Assembly: GCA_014361295.1 (NCBI GenBank)
Contig: JACIVX010000001.1
Coordinates: forward strand, 507,924-571,923
Direction: 5' to 3'
DNA: 64,000 nt
Source: Methanomassiliicoccales archaeon
Lineage (GTDB): Archaea; Thermoplasmatota; Thermoplasmata; Methanomassiliicoccales; JACIVX01
The position numbers were made by a program, and so were the translations under genes. The number at the start of each line of letters is the position of its first letter. Within the stretch, counting starts at the first letter, position 1. Below, in pieces: positions 25,134 to 34,542 of this stretch. Under the pieces are notes generated by a model. It did not search any database, was not told the origin of the DNA, and saw only the letters and a list, made by a program, of their open reading frames with translations.

Positions 25134-26054
25134 TTGATACTGAATAAACAACCCCTTCGGGGGTTTATCCCAATCCTCTGTGTGATTTTTAGCTCCATCA
25201 TTTTCATTCTATTTGGTGAAAATATTTTTCACGTCGATCCAGGGTTACTCAGCGTTTACGCTTTGTTTTTCGTTTGGTCCGCATTTGTCATCTCATTGAC
25301 CAATAAAGAGCCTCTGAAAAAAATCAAACAACCATTATGGGGTTTTGTCTTTCTTTTGATCGCATTGACATCAGGAATCCTTCACCCTTTTATGATGAAT
25401 GCTTTGGGCTACGGCCAAGAATTCTATTGGCCAATGATATCGAATCTATTTCTCGGAATAGGATTGGTCATCGCTTTTGGCAATCCTTTTGCGGCGAAGT
25501 ATAAACAGCCGAAGGCCGTTTGTCTCAGCGCATTATTCATGTACACATTCGCAATCATAACGACCATAGCTTACGGCATGATTCCTGCGATCTGGTTCGC
25601 TTTCTTCGTTTATATGTTTTTCTGCCTAGATCAATGGCCAGTCTCAGATTCTCCTCAACCTATCAAAGGAATAATGATTTTTACAATCATGGCCGCGATG
25701 TCATTGATCCTTGAGTATTCTTTCAGACTTTTTGACACCAGTTTCTTTCAACCCGATGGAGGGCTTTGGTTCGTTACCTGGATATGGTGGCTGGTTGCAC
25801 TTTCATGGCAATTAGAGTCGTGGCCTTTCCAAAAACTCAAACAGCCACTCAAAGGTTTTCTGATTCTAATTTTAACAGGCTTACTTACAATGTCAATGTT
25901 TTACATTATCACTCACATCCTCGGTCTCAATTCGACGATAGCGAGCGCCTATATCTGGATCTTTGTTTCATGGCTGTACAGCTGGGATATTCTTTTCGGT
26001 AAGTGGCCTGCAGATCGCGATTTGCCCTCTTCTAATACTGAGATTGCGAATTAG
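25134..26054 (+). CDS. Polytopic membrane protein with five internal repeats
   Basis: A 306-residue protein with about ten hydrophobic segments. A short loop motif, K-Q-P-(L/I)-x-G-(F/I), recurs at residues about 5 (KQPLRGF), 65 (KQPLWGF), 124 (KQPKAVC), 175 (QPIKGI) and 236 (KQPLKGF), and each unit ends in an aromatic-rich helix often followed by WP. The protein is thus a five-fold repeat of a two-helix unit. The start is a TTG with GGAGGA 9 bp upstream. No function known to me; it could be a transporter or a membrane enzyme. Confidence 0.75.
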   Translation: MILNKQPLRGFIPILCVIFSSIIFILFGENIFHVDPGLLSVYALFFVWSAFVISLTNKEPLKKIKQPLWGFVFLLIALTSGILHPFMMNALGYGQEFYWPMISNLFLGIGLVIAFGNPFAAKYKQPKAVCLSALFMYTFAIITTIAYGMIPAIWFAFFVYMFFCLDQWPVSDSPQPIKGIMIFTIMAAMSLILEYSFRLFDTSFFQPDGGLWFVTWIWWLVALSWQLESWPFQKLKQPLKGFLILILTGLLTMSMFYIITHILGLNSTIASAYIWIFVSWLYSWDILFGKWPADRDLPSSNTEIAN

Positions 26055-26494
26055 TAAAGCAGAGTTTGAGATTCAGAAATTTCAGCATACGAGCGTGCCC
26101 ATTGCCGAAATATTCTCACTAAGATAATTCAAACAGGTTTTTAGCATCCTTTTTTTAAAGTTCAATGCTATTTATAAAATGGCGTTTATCTCTACACGAT
26201 GTTGAAATACTCGGTCTTGATCACGCTTCTCGAGCACCGCTCATCATATGTGTTGATCGGGAAACAATTGCACAATCTATCGATATTGATTGAATGGTAA
26301 TGAGCCAGAAGATGATTTTCGAAAAGGAGTAACCTATTTCTGATTTCATCACATAATGATTGATGAAAACGTTTGCAAAAGAAATCAAACTGTTAGTTTC
26401 CATTAAGTTAAAATTCATCCGACCTAACCGCAAACAAAAAATATACTCATTCACTCTCCCCGACTGTTACAATGCATCATTGAAAGATGGGTTT
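26055..26494. other. Intergenic region before the ABC exporter
   Basis: About 440 bp with no supported gene. It contains a T-run (near 26151) that may terminate the membrane-protein gene and a TATA-like TATTTATAAAATG near 26170. Frames extending upstream of the ABC ATPase start are open but not conserved-looking. Confidence 0.35.
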
Positions 26495-27292
26495 ATGTCA
26501 AATCTTGTTGTGCAATCGATAGGATTGTCTCGCCACTTCGGCAAGTTCATCGCTGTTGATTCGTTGGATCTTGCGGTTGAGGAAGGGAGAATCTTTGGAC
26601 TTCTGGGGCCGAATGGAGCGGGGAAAACAACGACGATTAAGATGTTGACAACGCTGCTGACTCCGACCTCTGGTAAAGCTATCATTGCAGGATTTGATGT
26701 TATTAAAGAGCCACAAGAAGTCAGAAAGGTTATTGGTTATGTCCCCCAGATGCTTTCTGCAGATGCGAGTCTCACTGGTTATGAGAATCTTCTCATTTTC
26801 ACTAAGATATACGAAATACCGAGAGAAGAGTTGAGGGAAAGAATAGAGCGGGCTATTGCTGTAATGGGTTTATCTGATTTTGCCCACAAGCTTGTGCGCA
26901 CTTATTCTGGTGGGATGATTCGGCGATTGGAAATCGCACAATCGGCTATTCACCATCCCCGTGTACTCTTTTTGGACGAGCCCACGGTCGGTCTTGATCC
27001 CCTGGCCCGGCGAACTGTCTGGGAGATGATCAGAAAGTTACGTGATGAATATAAAACAACGATATTTCTCACCACGCATATGATGGACGAAGCTGATGCC
27101 CTCTGCGACGAGATCGGGATCATGCATAAGGGCAAACTCGTTGCGGTTGGAAGTCCTTCAGAGTTGAAAAGAATCACGGGTGCAGAAACGCTCGACGAAG
27201 TTTTCATTCATTATACAGGAAGTTCAATCGAATCGGGAGGCAGTTTCCGTGAAGTTCAAAGGGAAAGGCAAACAGTCCATCGCCTTGGCTGA
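26495..27292 (+). CDS. ABC-2 type transporter ATP-binding protein
   Basis: A 265-residue nucleotide-binding subunit of the drug/daunorubicin-resistance type. Walker A is GPNGAGKTT, the signature is YSGGMIRRLE (instead of LSGGQ), Walker B is VLFLDEPTVGLDP, and the His switch is LTTHMMDEAD. I chose the ATG at 26495 (MSNLVVQSIGLSRHFG); the frame is open 45 codons upstream. Its 3' end overlaps the permease gene by 44 bp. Confidence 0.93.
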   Translation: MSNLVVQSIGLSRHFGKFIAVDSLDLAVEEGRIFGLLGPNGAGKTTTIKMLTTLLTPTSGKAIIAGFDVIKEPQEVRKVIGYVPQMLSADASLTGYENLLIFTKIYEIPREELRERIERAIAVMGLSDFAHKLVRTYSGGMIRRLEIAQSAIHHPRVLFLDEPTVGLDPLARRTVWEMIRKLRDEYKTTIFLTTHMMDEADALCDEIGIMHKGKLVAVGSPSELKRITGAETLDEVFIHYTGSSIESGGSFREVQRERQTVHRLG

Positions 27293-28109
27293 ATCTGGTA
27301 CTAATGAGATGAATGGAATGGGGAGTCTTCTTGCACCCATCATCAGTTTCATCACGAAAATGCTGGTGATAACGGAGCTTGAAGTACGCAAACTGCGGCA
27401 TGATCCCACTGAACTCATCACTCGGGCAATTCAACCCGTCCTTTGGCTTCTGGTTTTTGGAATGGTTATCACGCAGGCGCGAGCTATACCAACCGGCAAT
27501 CTACCATACATCGATTTTTTGACACCAGGCGTCCTAGCTCAAAGCGTGCTCTTCGTCTCTATTTTCTATGGCATATCCATCATATGGGAGCGGGATTTGG
27601 GCATCGTTCAGAAATTCCTCGCAGCTCCGATTCCCCGCACAGCCCTTGTCGCGGGAAAGGCGCTGTCAGCGGGAATTCGCGGTTTAGCGGAGGCTTCTAT
27701 TATTTATTTGCTCGCTTTGGTTCTCGGCGTTGGTGTGATTCTGAATCCTCTCTCCATCATTTGTGTCATCTTTGTGATTATCATTGGTGCGGCACTTTTC
27801 TCGACACTATCATTGATCATCGCCTGTCTGGTGAAAACGAGAGAAAGATTCATGGGCATAGGCCAGATGATCACGATGCCGCTGTTCTTCACAAGCAATG
27901 CCATATATCCTATCGCTTTAATGCCCGAGTGGCTTAAAATCATTGCACACGGGAATCCCCTCACGTATATGGTTGATGCTCTAAGAGCGCTGATGATTGA
28001 TCATGGGATCAGCGAATATGGTCTTCTCACCGATTTTGGCATCCTCATCGTGATGGCCATCATCCTTATCATCATAGGAGCTCGCTTGTATCCTCGGGTG
28101 ATAAGGTAA
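27249..28109 (+). CDS. ABC-2 type transporter permease
   Basis: A 286-residue membrane subunit of an ABC-2 exporter with about six transmembrane segments. The family motif is visible around PGVLAQSVLF and GISIIWERDLGIVQKFLAAP, and near the C-terminus around FFTSNAIYPIALMP followed by NPLTYMVDALR. The start is probably the GTG at 27249 with GGGAGG upstream, overlapping the ATPase gene end, which couples the two genes. Substrate unknown. Confidence 0.88.
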   Translation: MKFKGKGKQSIALAESGTNEMNGMGSLLAPIISFITKMLVITELEVRKLRHDPTELITRAIQPVLWLLVFGMVITQARAIPTGNLPYIDFLTPGVLAQSVLFVSIFYGISIIWERDLGIVQKFLAAPIPRTALVAGKALSAGIRGLAEASIIYLLALVLGVGVILNPLSIICVIFVIIIGAALFSTLSLIIACLVKTRERFMGIGQMITMPLFFTSNAIYPIALMPEWLKIIAHGNPLTYMVDALRALMIDHGISEYGLLTDFGILIVMAIILIIIGARLYPRVIR

Positions 28110-28402
28110 GAGCATTTAGTTACTTTTCATTGGATTCTTACATTGATGTATCATCAGGTCTCTGTAAATTCCTCTCAAAAAAAGTACACTGTACGCACTA
28201 ACTGCCCTACTCAAGACAACAAACTAATCAAATTCTAGCGATCTTGTTATGTGCACCAAATTCGTATTCTACTGTTAACAAAAATGAGAAGCGCTATCGA
28301 AGCTCCCTATAAGATTTTTCGATAATCCTTAAATCGCTGATTAAGAACTAACGATCCCTCAGGTCCCATGAGAACTAAGGACGGGGCCTAGGAGGTGGGA
28401 TA

Positions 28403-28492
28403 GTGGCGGGTAAGAAAGCTGGGGCAAAGGGTGGTAAAGACAAGCCTAAGCAGGAGTCAGGAAGCACTGGCTCTGAAACTAAGTCCAATTAA
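28403..28492 (+). CDS. 29-residue Lys/Gly/Ser-rich small protein
   Basis: A GTG at 28403 with a strong GGAGGTG 6 bp upstream opens a 29-residue hydrophilic peptide (MAGKKAGAKGGKDKPKQESG and onward) ending in TAA at 28490. The N-terminal half is basic, the C-terminal half Ser/Thr-rich. A strong T-rich terminator lies just downstream, so the unit looks like a short independent transcript. Such basic tails occur in nucleic-acid- or ribosome-binding peptides, but no family is recognised. Confidence 0.5.
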   Translation: MAGKKAGAKGGKDKPKQESGSTGSETKSN

Positions 28493-28518
28493 ATAATCAG
28501 GCATTCAAATCCAAACCC

Positions 28519-28548
28519 CTTCTTTTTTGTTTTTTATTTTATTTTTTG
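28519..28548 (+). terminator. T-rich terminator of the small-protein gene
   Basis: Several T runs (TCTTTTTTGTTTTTTATTTT and onward) follow the small ORF, typical of archaeal intrinsic termination. From here to 28889 I see no gene. Confidence 0.6.
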
Positions 28549-28889
28549 AAAAGCGCTTAATGGTTCTCGCACGGGAAATATAATCAGAGGTTGTAGGAAA
28601 TATGGGGAAGGCGCACGATTTGAACTCATTATACCAGATGGCATAGGGCAAAAATCTTGATATACATTTGTCTTGAATAATTGACTTTGCGCACGAGCAT
28701 AATCAGTTCTGAAAACAATGCATTTGTAGATATCTATGCCAAGAATTAGATCAATTGCTTGCGTATTAAATTCTGTGTTACCAATCTAACAATTAACGAT
28801 AAAGTTAAAGGTCACTTCCTGTGCAACGATCTAACAAATCCATTCTTATTTTCCTTTTAATGGCGATTGACAACTGGTATTAGATCGAG

Positions 28890-29579
28890 ATGAATAATTT
28901 ATTTCGGATGAAAATCAGTGATAAAGAATGCAATGTGCTGATGGAAAAGCTGATGAAAAAATATCGATTTGAGGGAAGCGCGTCGGAATTTGAGCAGGAC
29001 GAGTACTACATCGAGTTTCACAAGAAGAGGTTTTTGAGATTATGAAAGCGATCCCTGAGTCAAATAAGCAGTTACAAGCTCTTGATGCTGGCCCGAATCA
29101 CAATCTGATTTTGATAAAAGAATTATACTCCCATTACAAATACTACGGTATCAATACCACTAATAGACTTTCGAAGTATTCAAAGAACTGGAGATTCAAT
29201 TCAAGATTTGCGGTCTTACCAAAAGAGAGTGCCTTTCGATGAAGAGAAATTTGACGTCGTAATATTCCGAGGGATTCCTGACCGTCTTTGCGTTCTATAT
29301 GAGATGCTCATGAGCGAATTGAGACGCATGATGAAAAAGGTGGAAAACTCATTTTCATTGTTCCAAACATCGCAACAGTGATCAAATGCATGGACGTGTA
29401 TACGAGTTTACAATGAGAGAGCGGCAACGCTATTGAATTACTGTGGATTTTCGATTAAAAAAGGAATATATCGACAATTGCAGGCGTCGGAATACTTCAA
29501 CCCAAGAAAAGACGCATCCCGCTTCTCTTTCTTTGTCAAGTTTCAGATAGACGATCTTATAATATGTTACGGATTTTGA
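28890..29579 (+). pseudogene. Decayed class I SAM-dependent methyltransferase gene
   Basis: The ATG at 28890 opens MNNLFRMKISDKECNVLMEK and onward. A frame change near 29035 leads to AIPESNKQLQALDAGPNHNL, which resembles motif I. After further changes come FDVVIFRGIPDRLCVL, KGGKLIFIVPN and finally LLNYCGFSIKKGIYRQLQ and FSFFVKFQIDDLIICYGF with a TGA at 29577. This order is that of a Rossmann-fold methyltransferase broken by several indels. It ends only 62 bp before the first CRISPR repeat. Confidence 0.5.
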
Positions 29580-29641
29580 GATGAATAGCAAATCAGCTTC
29601 TGGAATTTGAAAGCGTTTTCAAAAAATGTTGGCGTCCCGTT

Positions 29642-32600
29642 CTTTCAATCCTCGTTTTCTGAGGCTCTCAATTGAAACCTGATTAGCTCCTTTGTAATAT
29701 TTCATGAACTCCTCTTTCAATCCTCGTTTTCTGAGGCTCTCAATTGAAACATAGCTCTATTTGAAGCGGTGAAAATGTTGTTGAGGCTTTCAATCCTCGT
29801 TTTCTGAGGCTCTCAATTGAAACCTATTTCGCTTGTTTCAAGTGTAACAAGTTTTTGAACTTTCAATCCTCGTTTTCTGAGGCTCTCAATTGAAACGCGA
29901 ATCTTTACGTCGCAAGCGATTTGAAATTAATCTTTCAATCCTCGTTTTCTGAGGCTCTCAATTGAAACACAAATACTACGAGCTGCAATGTTGGAGGGGG
30001 CAATTCTTTCAATCCTCGTTTTCTGAGGCTCTCAATTGAAACCCAAATACACATGCTCGCAGAAATTGTTCAGGAATACTTTCAATCCTCGTTTTCTGAG
30101 GCTCTCAATTGAAACAGGTTCTTTCCCGTGTACAACACATTTTTTATTGTTGCTTTCAATCCTCGTTTTCTGAGGCTCTCAATTGAAACAGTTGGTTTAA
30201 AGGGATGACAATCAAATCGTGTTTCCTTTCAATCCTCGTTTTCTGAGGCTCTCAATTGAAACTTGAAAATGTTTTATGATAGGGTGCAGGCATATCAGCC
30301 TTTCAATCCTCGTTTTCTGAGGCTCTCAATTGAAACTTTTACAGTCTTGTTCTGACCGTTCAAGATGACGGTCTTTCAATCCTCGTTTTCTGAGGCTCTC
30401 AATTGAAACGGGCATTAATAATTTACGACCCCGTTCGGGAACTCTTTCAATCCTCGTTTTCTGAGGCTCTCAATTGAAACTGAATCGCTCTCGCTCGTCT
30501 TCCGATAAAACTGAGAGCTTTCAATCCTCGTTTTCTGAGGCTCTCAATTGAAACAGGGTAGGATGGGACGAACTGGGGCGAGATGGTCTGCCTTTCAATC
30601 CTCGTTTTCTGAGGCTCTCAATTGAAACTGCCGGCGGCGGCCGTCCTCGTCCTCTGGTTTTTCCCTTTCAATCCTCGTTTTCTGAGGCTCTCAATTGAAA
30701 CTGCTCATTGTGCCGCGGTACAGGAGGAGGTGAAGATCTTTCAATCCTCGTTTTCTGAGGCTCTCAATTGAAACTTTGATGGTAACCTCGCCGCCGTACA
30801 ACGTTGGCAACTTTCAATCCTCGTTTTCTGAGGCTCTCAATTGAAACCCGTGACGGAGAGGCCACTGACGACCTACCAGGTGCCGACTTTCAATCCTCGT
30901 TTTCTGAGGCTCTCAATTGAAACAGAAAATCGATGACCAGATTATCGAGCTGGAAAAGACTTTCAATCCTCGTTTTCTGAGGCTCTCAATTGAAACAAGC
31001 GGGATACCAAGTACTCGATTCCGACCTAAACACTTTCAATCCTCGTTTTCTGAGGCTCTCAATTGAAACTTGACCAGCTTTGATTGTCCCGGCCGCATTC
31101 AGCGCTTTCAATCCTCGTTTTCTGAGGCTCTCAATTGAAACGCTGTTATTCCCTTAAACAAACTTGCATCGATGGGAACTTTCAATCCTCGTTTTCTGAG
31201 GCTCTCAATTGAAACTCATCAAAAAATACAGACTAAAACCACTAACTGAAGACTTTCAATCCTCGTTTTCTGAGGCTCTCAATTGAAACGTGCAGCGAAA
31301 ATGCCATGAAAGAAATCGAGGAGCCTTTCAATCCTCGTTTTCTGAGGCTCTCAATTGAAACGCTATCACAACTTATCCCATGCCGGACTGTGATAGCAAC
31401 TTTCAATCCTCGTTTTCTGAGGCTCTCAATTGAAACGGGAAAGATTTAACACGAATAAGGAGAGGATAGAACTTTCAATCCTCGTTTTCTGAGGCTCTCA
31501 ATTGAAACCCGAGGTTTATCAATATCTTGAAACTGTTTGTGAAAATCTTTCAATCCTCGTTTTCTGAGGCTCTCAATTGAAACTTTCCTTTTCCTCATTC
31601 ATTTCCTTTTCACCTCTTTCTTTCAATCCTCGTTTTCTGAGGCTCTCAATTGAAACGCCGAAGACAGGGGCATCCTCGGGTCGGACAGTTTATCTTTCAA
31701 TCCTCGTTTTCTGAGGCTCTCAATTGAAACTTCGCAAACACGGCATGACAAGAGTGGAGGCCGATCGCCTTTCAATCCTCGTTTTCTGAGGCTCTCAATT
31801 GAAACAAGTTTCTCAGATATTCATCTTCAACTCTTATCCTTCTTTCAATCCTCGTTTTCTGAGGCTCTCAATTGAAACACGCTCTGAAAGAGATCGAAGA
31901 GCTTAGGAAGTTGGTCTTTCAATCCTCGTTTTCTGAGGCTCTCAATTGAAACAGCGAAGTCCCTTTTTTCTCCCTCACCGTTGGCATGCTTTCAATCCTC
32001 GTTTTCTGAGGCTCTCAATTGAAACTTGTACCGGCAATTTCACTCCTCCTTTTCTGCCAACCTTTCAATCCTCGTTTTCTGAGGCTCTCAATTGAAACGT
32101 GATCTGCAGGGTGATCGTGTTCACCCCAAGCGCGGCTTTCAATCCTCGTTTTCTGAGGCTCTCAATTGAAACACAGACAGCATTTTTCAGGGAATCCAAC
32201 GGATATATCTTTCAATCCTCGTTTTCTGAGGCTCTCAATTGAAACCTGCATACCACAGGAGACCAACAATCGCAAGAACCGCTTTCAATCCTCGTTTTCT
32301 GAGGCTCTCAATTGAAACGAATACGGTTTTGGCCACTTCAAGCCCTCCGGTCGTCTTTCAATCCTCGTTTTCTGAGGCTCTCAATTGAAACCGAATGGTC
32401 TCCTAGGCTTGGTTATTCCCAAATCATCTTTCAATCCTCGTTTTCTGAGGCTCTCAATTGAAACCAGCGGCGCGCTTCTGTGCTGGCGTCGGAATCCATC
32501 CTTTCAATCCTCGTTTTCTGAGGCTCTCAATTGAAACGAAGGAGTGCCCGGTGCTGCGCAGCATGGCCGAGTGTTCTTTCAATCCTCGTTTTCTGAGGCT

Positions 32601-32758
32601 CTCAATTGAAACCTGACAGAGTTCTGAAAGAGAGCCTAACGACTCAGAGCTTTCAATCCTCGTTTTCTGAGGCTCTCAATTGAAACGCCGGTGCTGGCAA
32701 GGCAGGCTAATGAAAAGAAATCTTTCAATCCTCGTTTTCTGAGGCTCTCAATTGAAAC
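29642..32758. CRISPR. CRISPR array, 43 repeats and 42 spacers
   Basis: A 37-bp repeat starting CTTTCAATCCTCGTTTTCTG and ending CTCTCAATTGAAAC (plus-strand reading) recurs 43 times at 71-76 bp spacing, giving spacers of about 34-39 bp. By eye all copies are identical, including both terminal ones, so there is no degenerate end to mark the trailer. Both strands of the repeat end in ATTGAAA(C/G), so the typical 8-nt crRNA tag is possible either way. The position of cas4-cas1 on the right and a TATA box at about 32895 favour a leader at the right end and minus-strand transcription; this is inference. No spacer was seen to match the rest of the window. Confidence 0.99.
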
Positions 32759-32923
32759 CGGCTTTATTTTACGATATGTTAGAAGCATTAGATTTCATTT
32801 TCGTTTTTTGTAAAATACGCGGGCAAAGTTGCATGTCACTCGCCGAAAGCACCGATCAAAAAAAGGACTTTTTCAATCGATTGTGTGAAGGTCTTTATAA
32901 ATGGTGCACCGGAAATGAGACCT
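32759..32923 (-). promoter_or_regulatory. Probable CRISPR leader
   Basis: An AT-rich stretch of 165 bp lies between the last repeat and the cas4 stop. It contains runs of A and T and a TTTATAAAT at about 32893-32901, which could act as a TATA box for minus-strand transcription of the array, with a start near 32870. The left flank at 29580-29641 is shorter and lies beside a pseudogene. Confidence 0.5.
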
Positions 32924-32928
32924 TCACA
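32884..32928. promoter_or_regulatory. 11-bp perfect inverted repeat around the array TATA box
   Basis: TGTGAAGGTCT at 32884-32894 is the exact inverse complement of AGACCTTCACA at 32918-32928. The 23 bp between contain TTATAAAT and the palindrome GGTGCACC (32903-32910). The right arm covers the cas4 stop codon. It could be an operator over the array promoter or the terminator of the cas adaptation operon. Confidence 0.55.
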
Positions 32929-33511
32929 AAGTGCAGAACCTATTCATTTCACAATAAGAACATTTCTTACCCTTTGATACATTCGGTAGAACCTCTTTGG
33001 TGATGATCAACATGATTGTATCAATATCGCTTAGGAGAGCTTTCTTATCCTCACTTGAGATCTCGATCATCATCCGTTTCTTACTCTCCGGAAAGAATAT
33101 GGCGGCTCTCGTTACCCTGACTTTCATTTTACTTTCCAGAAGCAGAGAATATGCAACCAATTGTTTCGTCCAATTTCTCTTTTTGTCCTCGAACCTTGAA
33201 TACTTGATGTCAACTGGAATGACCTCTCCGCTGTTGAGAATGAGAACCGTATCGATGACTCCGTACAGATGGTATTCTGGAGCTTCAATCGCGACCGAAT
33301 GAAGAACCTCTTTGATCTCTTCTCTCGGAAACCCATAGATTTCTTTTCTCTCAGCAGCTCGCCGATGCTCTCTTTCGTGCTCTTCTTTCCCCATCTCCAT
33401 CTTTGGCCTGGAAGGCACTGAAAGACTTAGAACTCTAAGGAAATAGATCTTCCTGGGACAGTAGAAGTATTGCGTAATGTCGCTGACCTGGATCATCGAT
33501 TCGTCTACCAT
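32924..33511 (-). CDS. cas4: CRISPR-associated exonuclease Cas4
   Basis: A 195-residue Cas4 of the RecB-nuclease fold. The first Fe-S cysteine is in YFYCPRKIYFL, the nuclease core is seen as GVIDTVLILNSGEVIPVDIKYSR with the Asp and Lys-containing motifs, and KQLVAYSLLLE supplies the QxxxY element. The final three Cys form CSYCEMNRFC. It trims and selects PAM-bearing prespacers together with Cas1-Cas2. Its start overlaps the end of cas1 by 7 bp, and it is the last gene of the cas2-csa1-cas1-cas4 operon. Confidence 0.95.
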   Translation of the reverse strand: MVDESMIQVSDITQYFYCPRKIYFLRVLSLSVPSRPKMEMGKEEHEREHRRAAERKEIYGFPREEIKEVLHSVAIEAPEYHLYGVIDTVLILNSGEVIPVDIKYSRFEDKKRNWTKQLVAYSLLLESKMKVRVTRAAIFFPESKKRMMIEISSEDKKALLSDIDTIMLIITKEVLPNVSKGKKCSYCEMNRFCTL

Positions 33512-34542
33512 CTCATCCAGAATCCCCTATACGATGTTGTTTCACCTCGGAGAAACTTTGCCACGGAAACGGCCTCTCGCTGTATGACATCGGACCATTT
33601 CATTCTCTTTTCGGGAAGTCGAATGTGGTCTTCCATTTTCGATAGGATTTCGGTTAGGAGCAACTTCCTCGCGCCTTCCTGCATCTTGCAGACACCGTTC
33701 TCCATTTCAAATTCTTTAGGCTCAACCCTTTTGTGAAATATCAGTTCAAAGACAACCTTATCGACGAGCTGTTGTCTGAACATCTCCATCAGATCGAGAA
33801 CCATGCTCGCTCGTCCGGGACGATCGACATGCAAAAAACCGCCATACGGATCCAGTCCAGCGTAATGAATTGCCTTCCAACACTCCCCTTCGAGAACCGC
33901 ATAACCGTAGTTAAGCAATGCGTTGACAGGATCGGTGGCGTATCTTCCACTTCGATTCCTGAATTGAAAACTCTCATCAATCAGCTGCGAAATAGAATCC
34001 CAGTATATGGCGGATGCATTGCCTTCGATGCCCATGATCGCGTCCCTGATTTCATTGCAGCTCGCTGTTCTAATCTCATCCAGTTTTTCAAGCCAAAGTT
34101 CGATCCCGTGTCTTCCCTCGCTCAAGGCTTGAGCCTTAGCTGGCTGCGAGTCTCTTCTCGTTTTTGCCATTGTTCCCAATAATGACATTTGATTTCTCAT
34201 CTTGCAACGTACGAATTCCTTTGCGAGCGCGCCACCTTTCGGCTCATCGAACGCTCTGTACTGTTCTCTCCTTGTATTCACCGTCCTCATGATCGGCGGA
34301 GAAATCCTTGCTCTGACCTGACCCTTCCAGTCAATGAAAACAACATCTACGCCATTCTCCGCCAGTAACTCGATTGCTCGCGTTGTGATTGAACCGGAAC
34401 CAGTTACGATCACTTGCTCGATCTCTGATGGAATTGACCTGTAGACTATCTTTGTCTCATTTGCCTCGCGTTCCTTGACGACGATCTGTTCATTCTCAAC
34501 AGCAATCGTTTTACCCCATCCGTCAACGACCAGTCTCGACAC
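33505..34542 (-). CDS. cas1: CRISPR integrase Cas1
   Basis: A 345-residue Cas1. The N-terminal beta domain is followed by the helical catalytic domain, where the conserved Glu lies in GIEGNASAIYW, the His in AIHYAGLDPYGGFLH and the Asp region in VLDLMEMFRQ. Together with Cas2 it inserts spacers at the leader end. It abuts csa1 directly (its start is next to the csa1 stop) and overlaps cas4. Confidence 0.97.
   Translation of the reverse strand: MSRLVVDGWGKTIAVENEQIVVKEREANETKIVYRSIPSEIEQVIVTGSGSITTRAIELLAENGVDVVFIDWKGQVRARISPPIMRTVNTRREQYRAFDEPKGGALAKEFVRCKMRNQMSLLGTMAKTRRDSQPAKAQALSEGRHGIELWLEKLDEIRTASCNEIRDAIMGIEGNASAIYWDSISQLIDESFQFRNRSGRYATDPVNALLNYGYAVLEGECWKAIHYAGLDPYGGFLHVDRPGRASMVLDLMEMFRQQLVDKVVFELIFHKRVEPKEFEMENGVCKMQEGARKLLLTEILSKMEDHIRLPEKRMKWSDVIQREAVSVAKFLRGETTSYRGFWMRW

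Noticed and set aside
29580-29641. Left-end CRISPR leader
   Set aside because: Only 62 bp separate the array from a methyltransferase remnant; the right side next to cas4 is a better leader candidate. Not fully excluded.
29642-32758. Self-targeting spacers against the provirus-like genes at 1-4209
   Set aside because: Reading the spacers against this region by eye gave no convincing match; a computed search would be needed to exclude partial matches.
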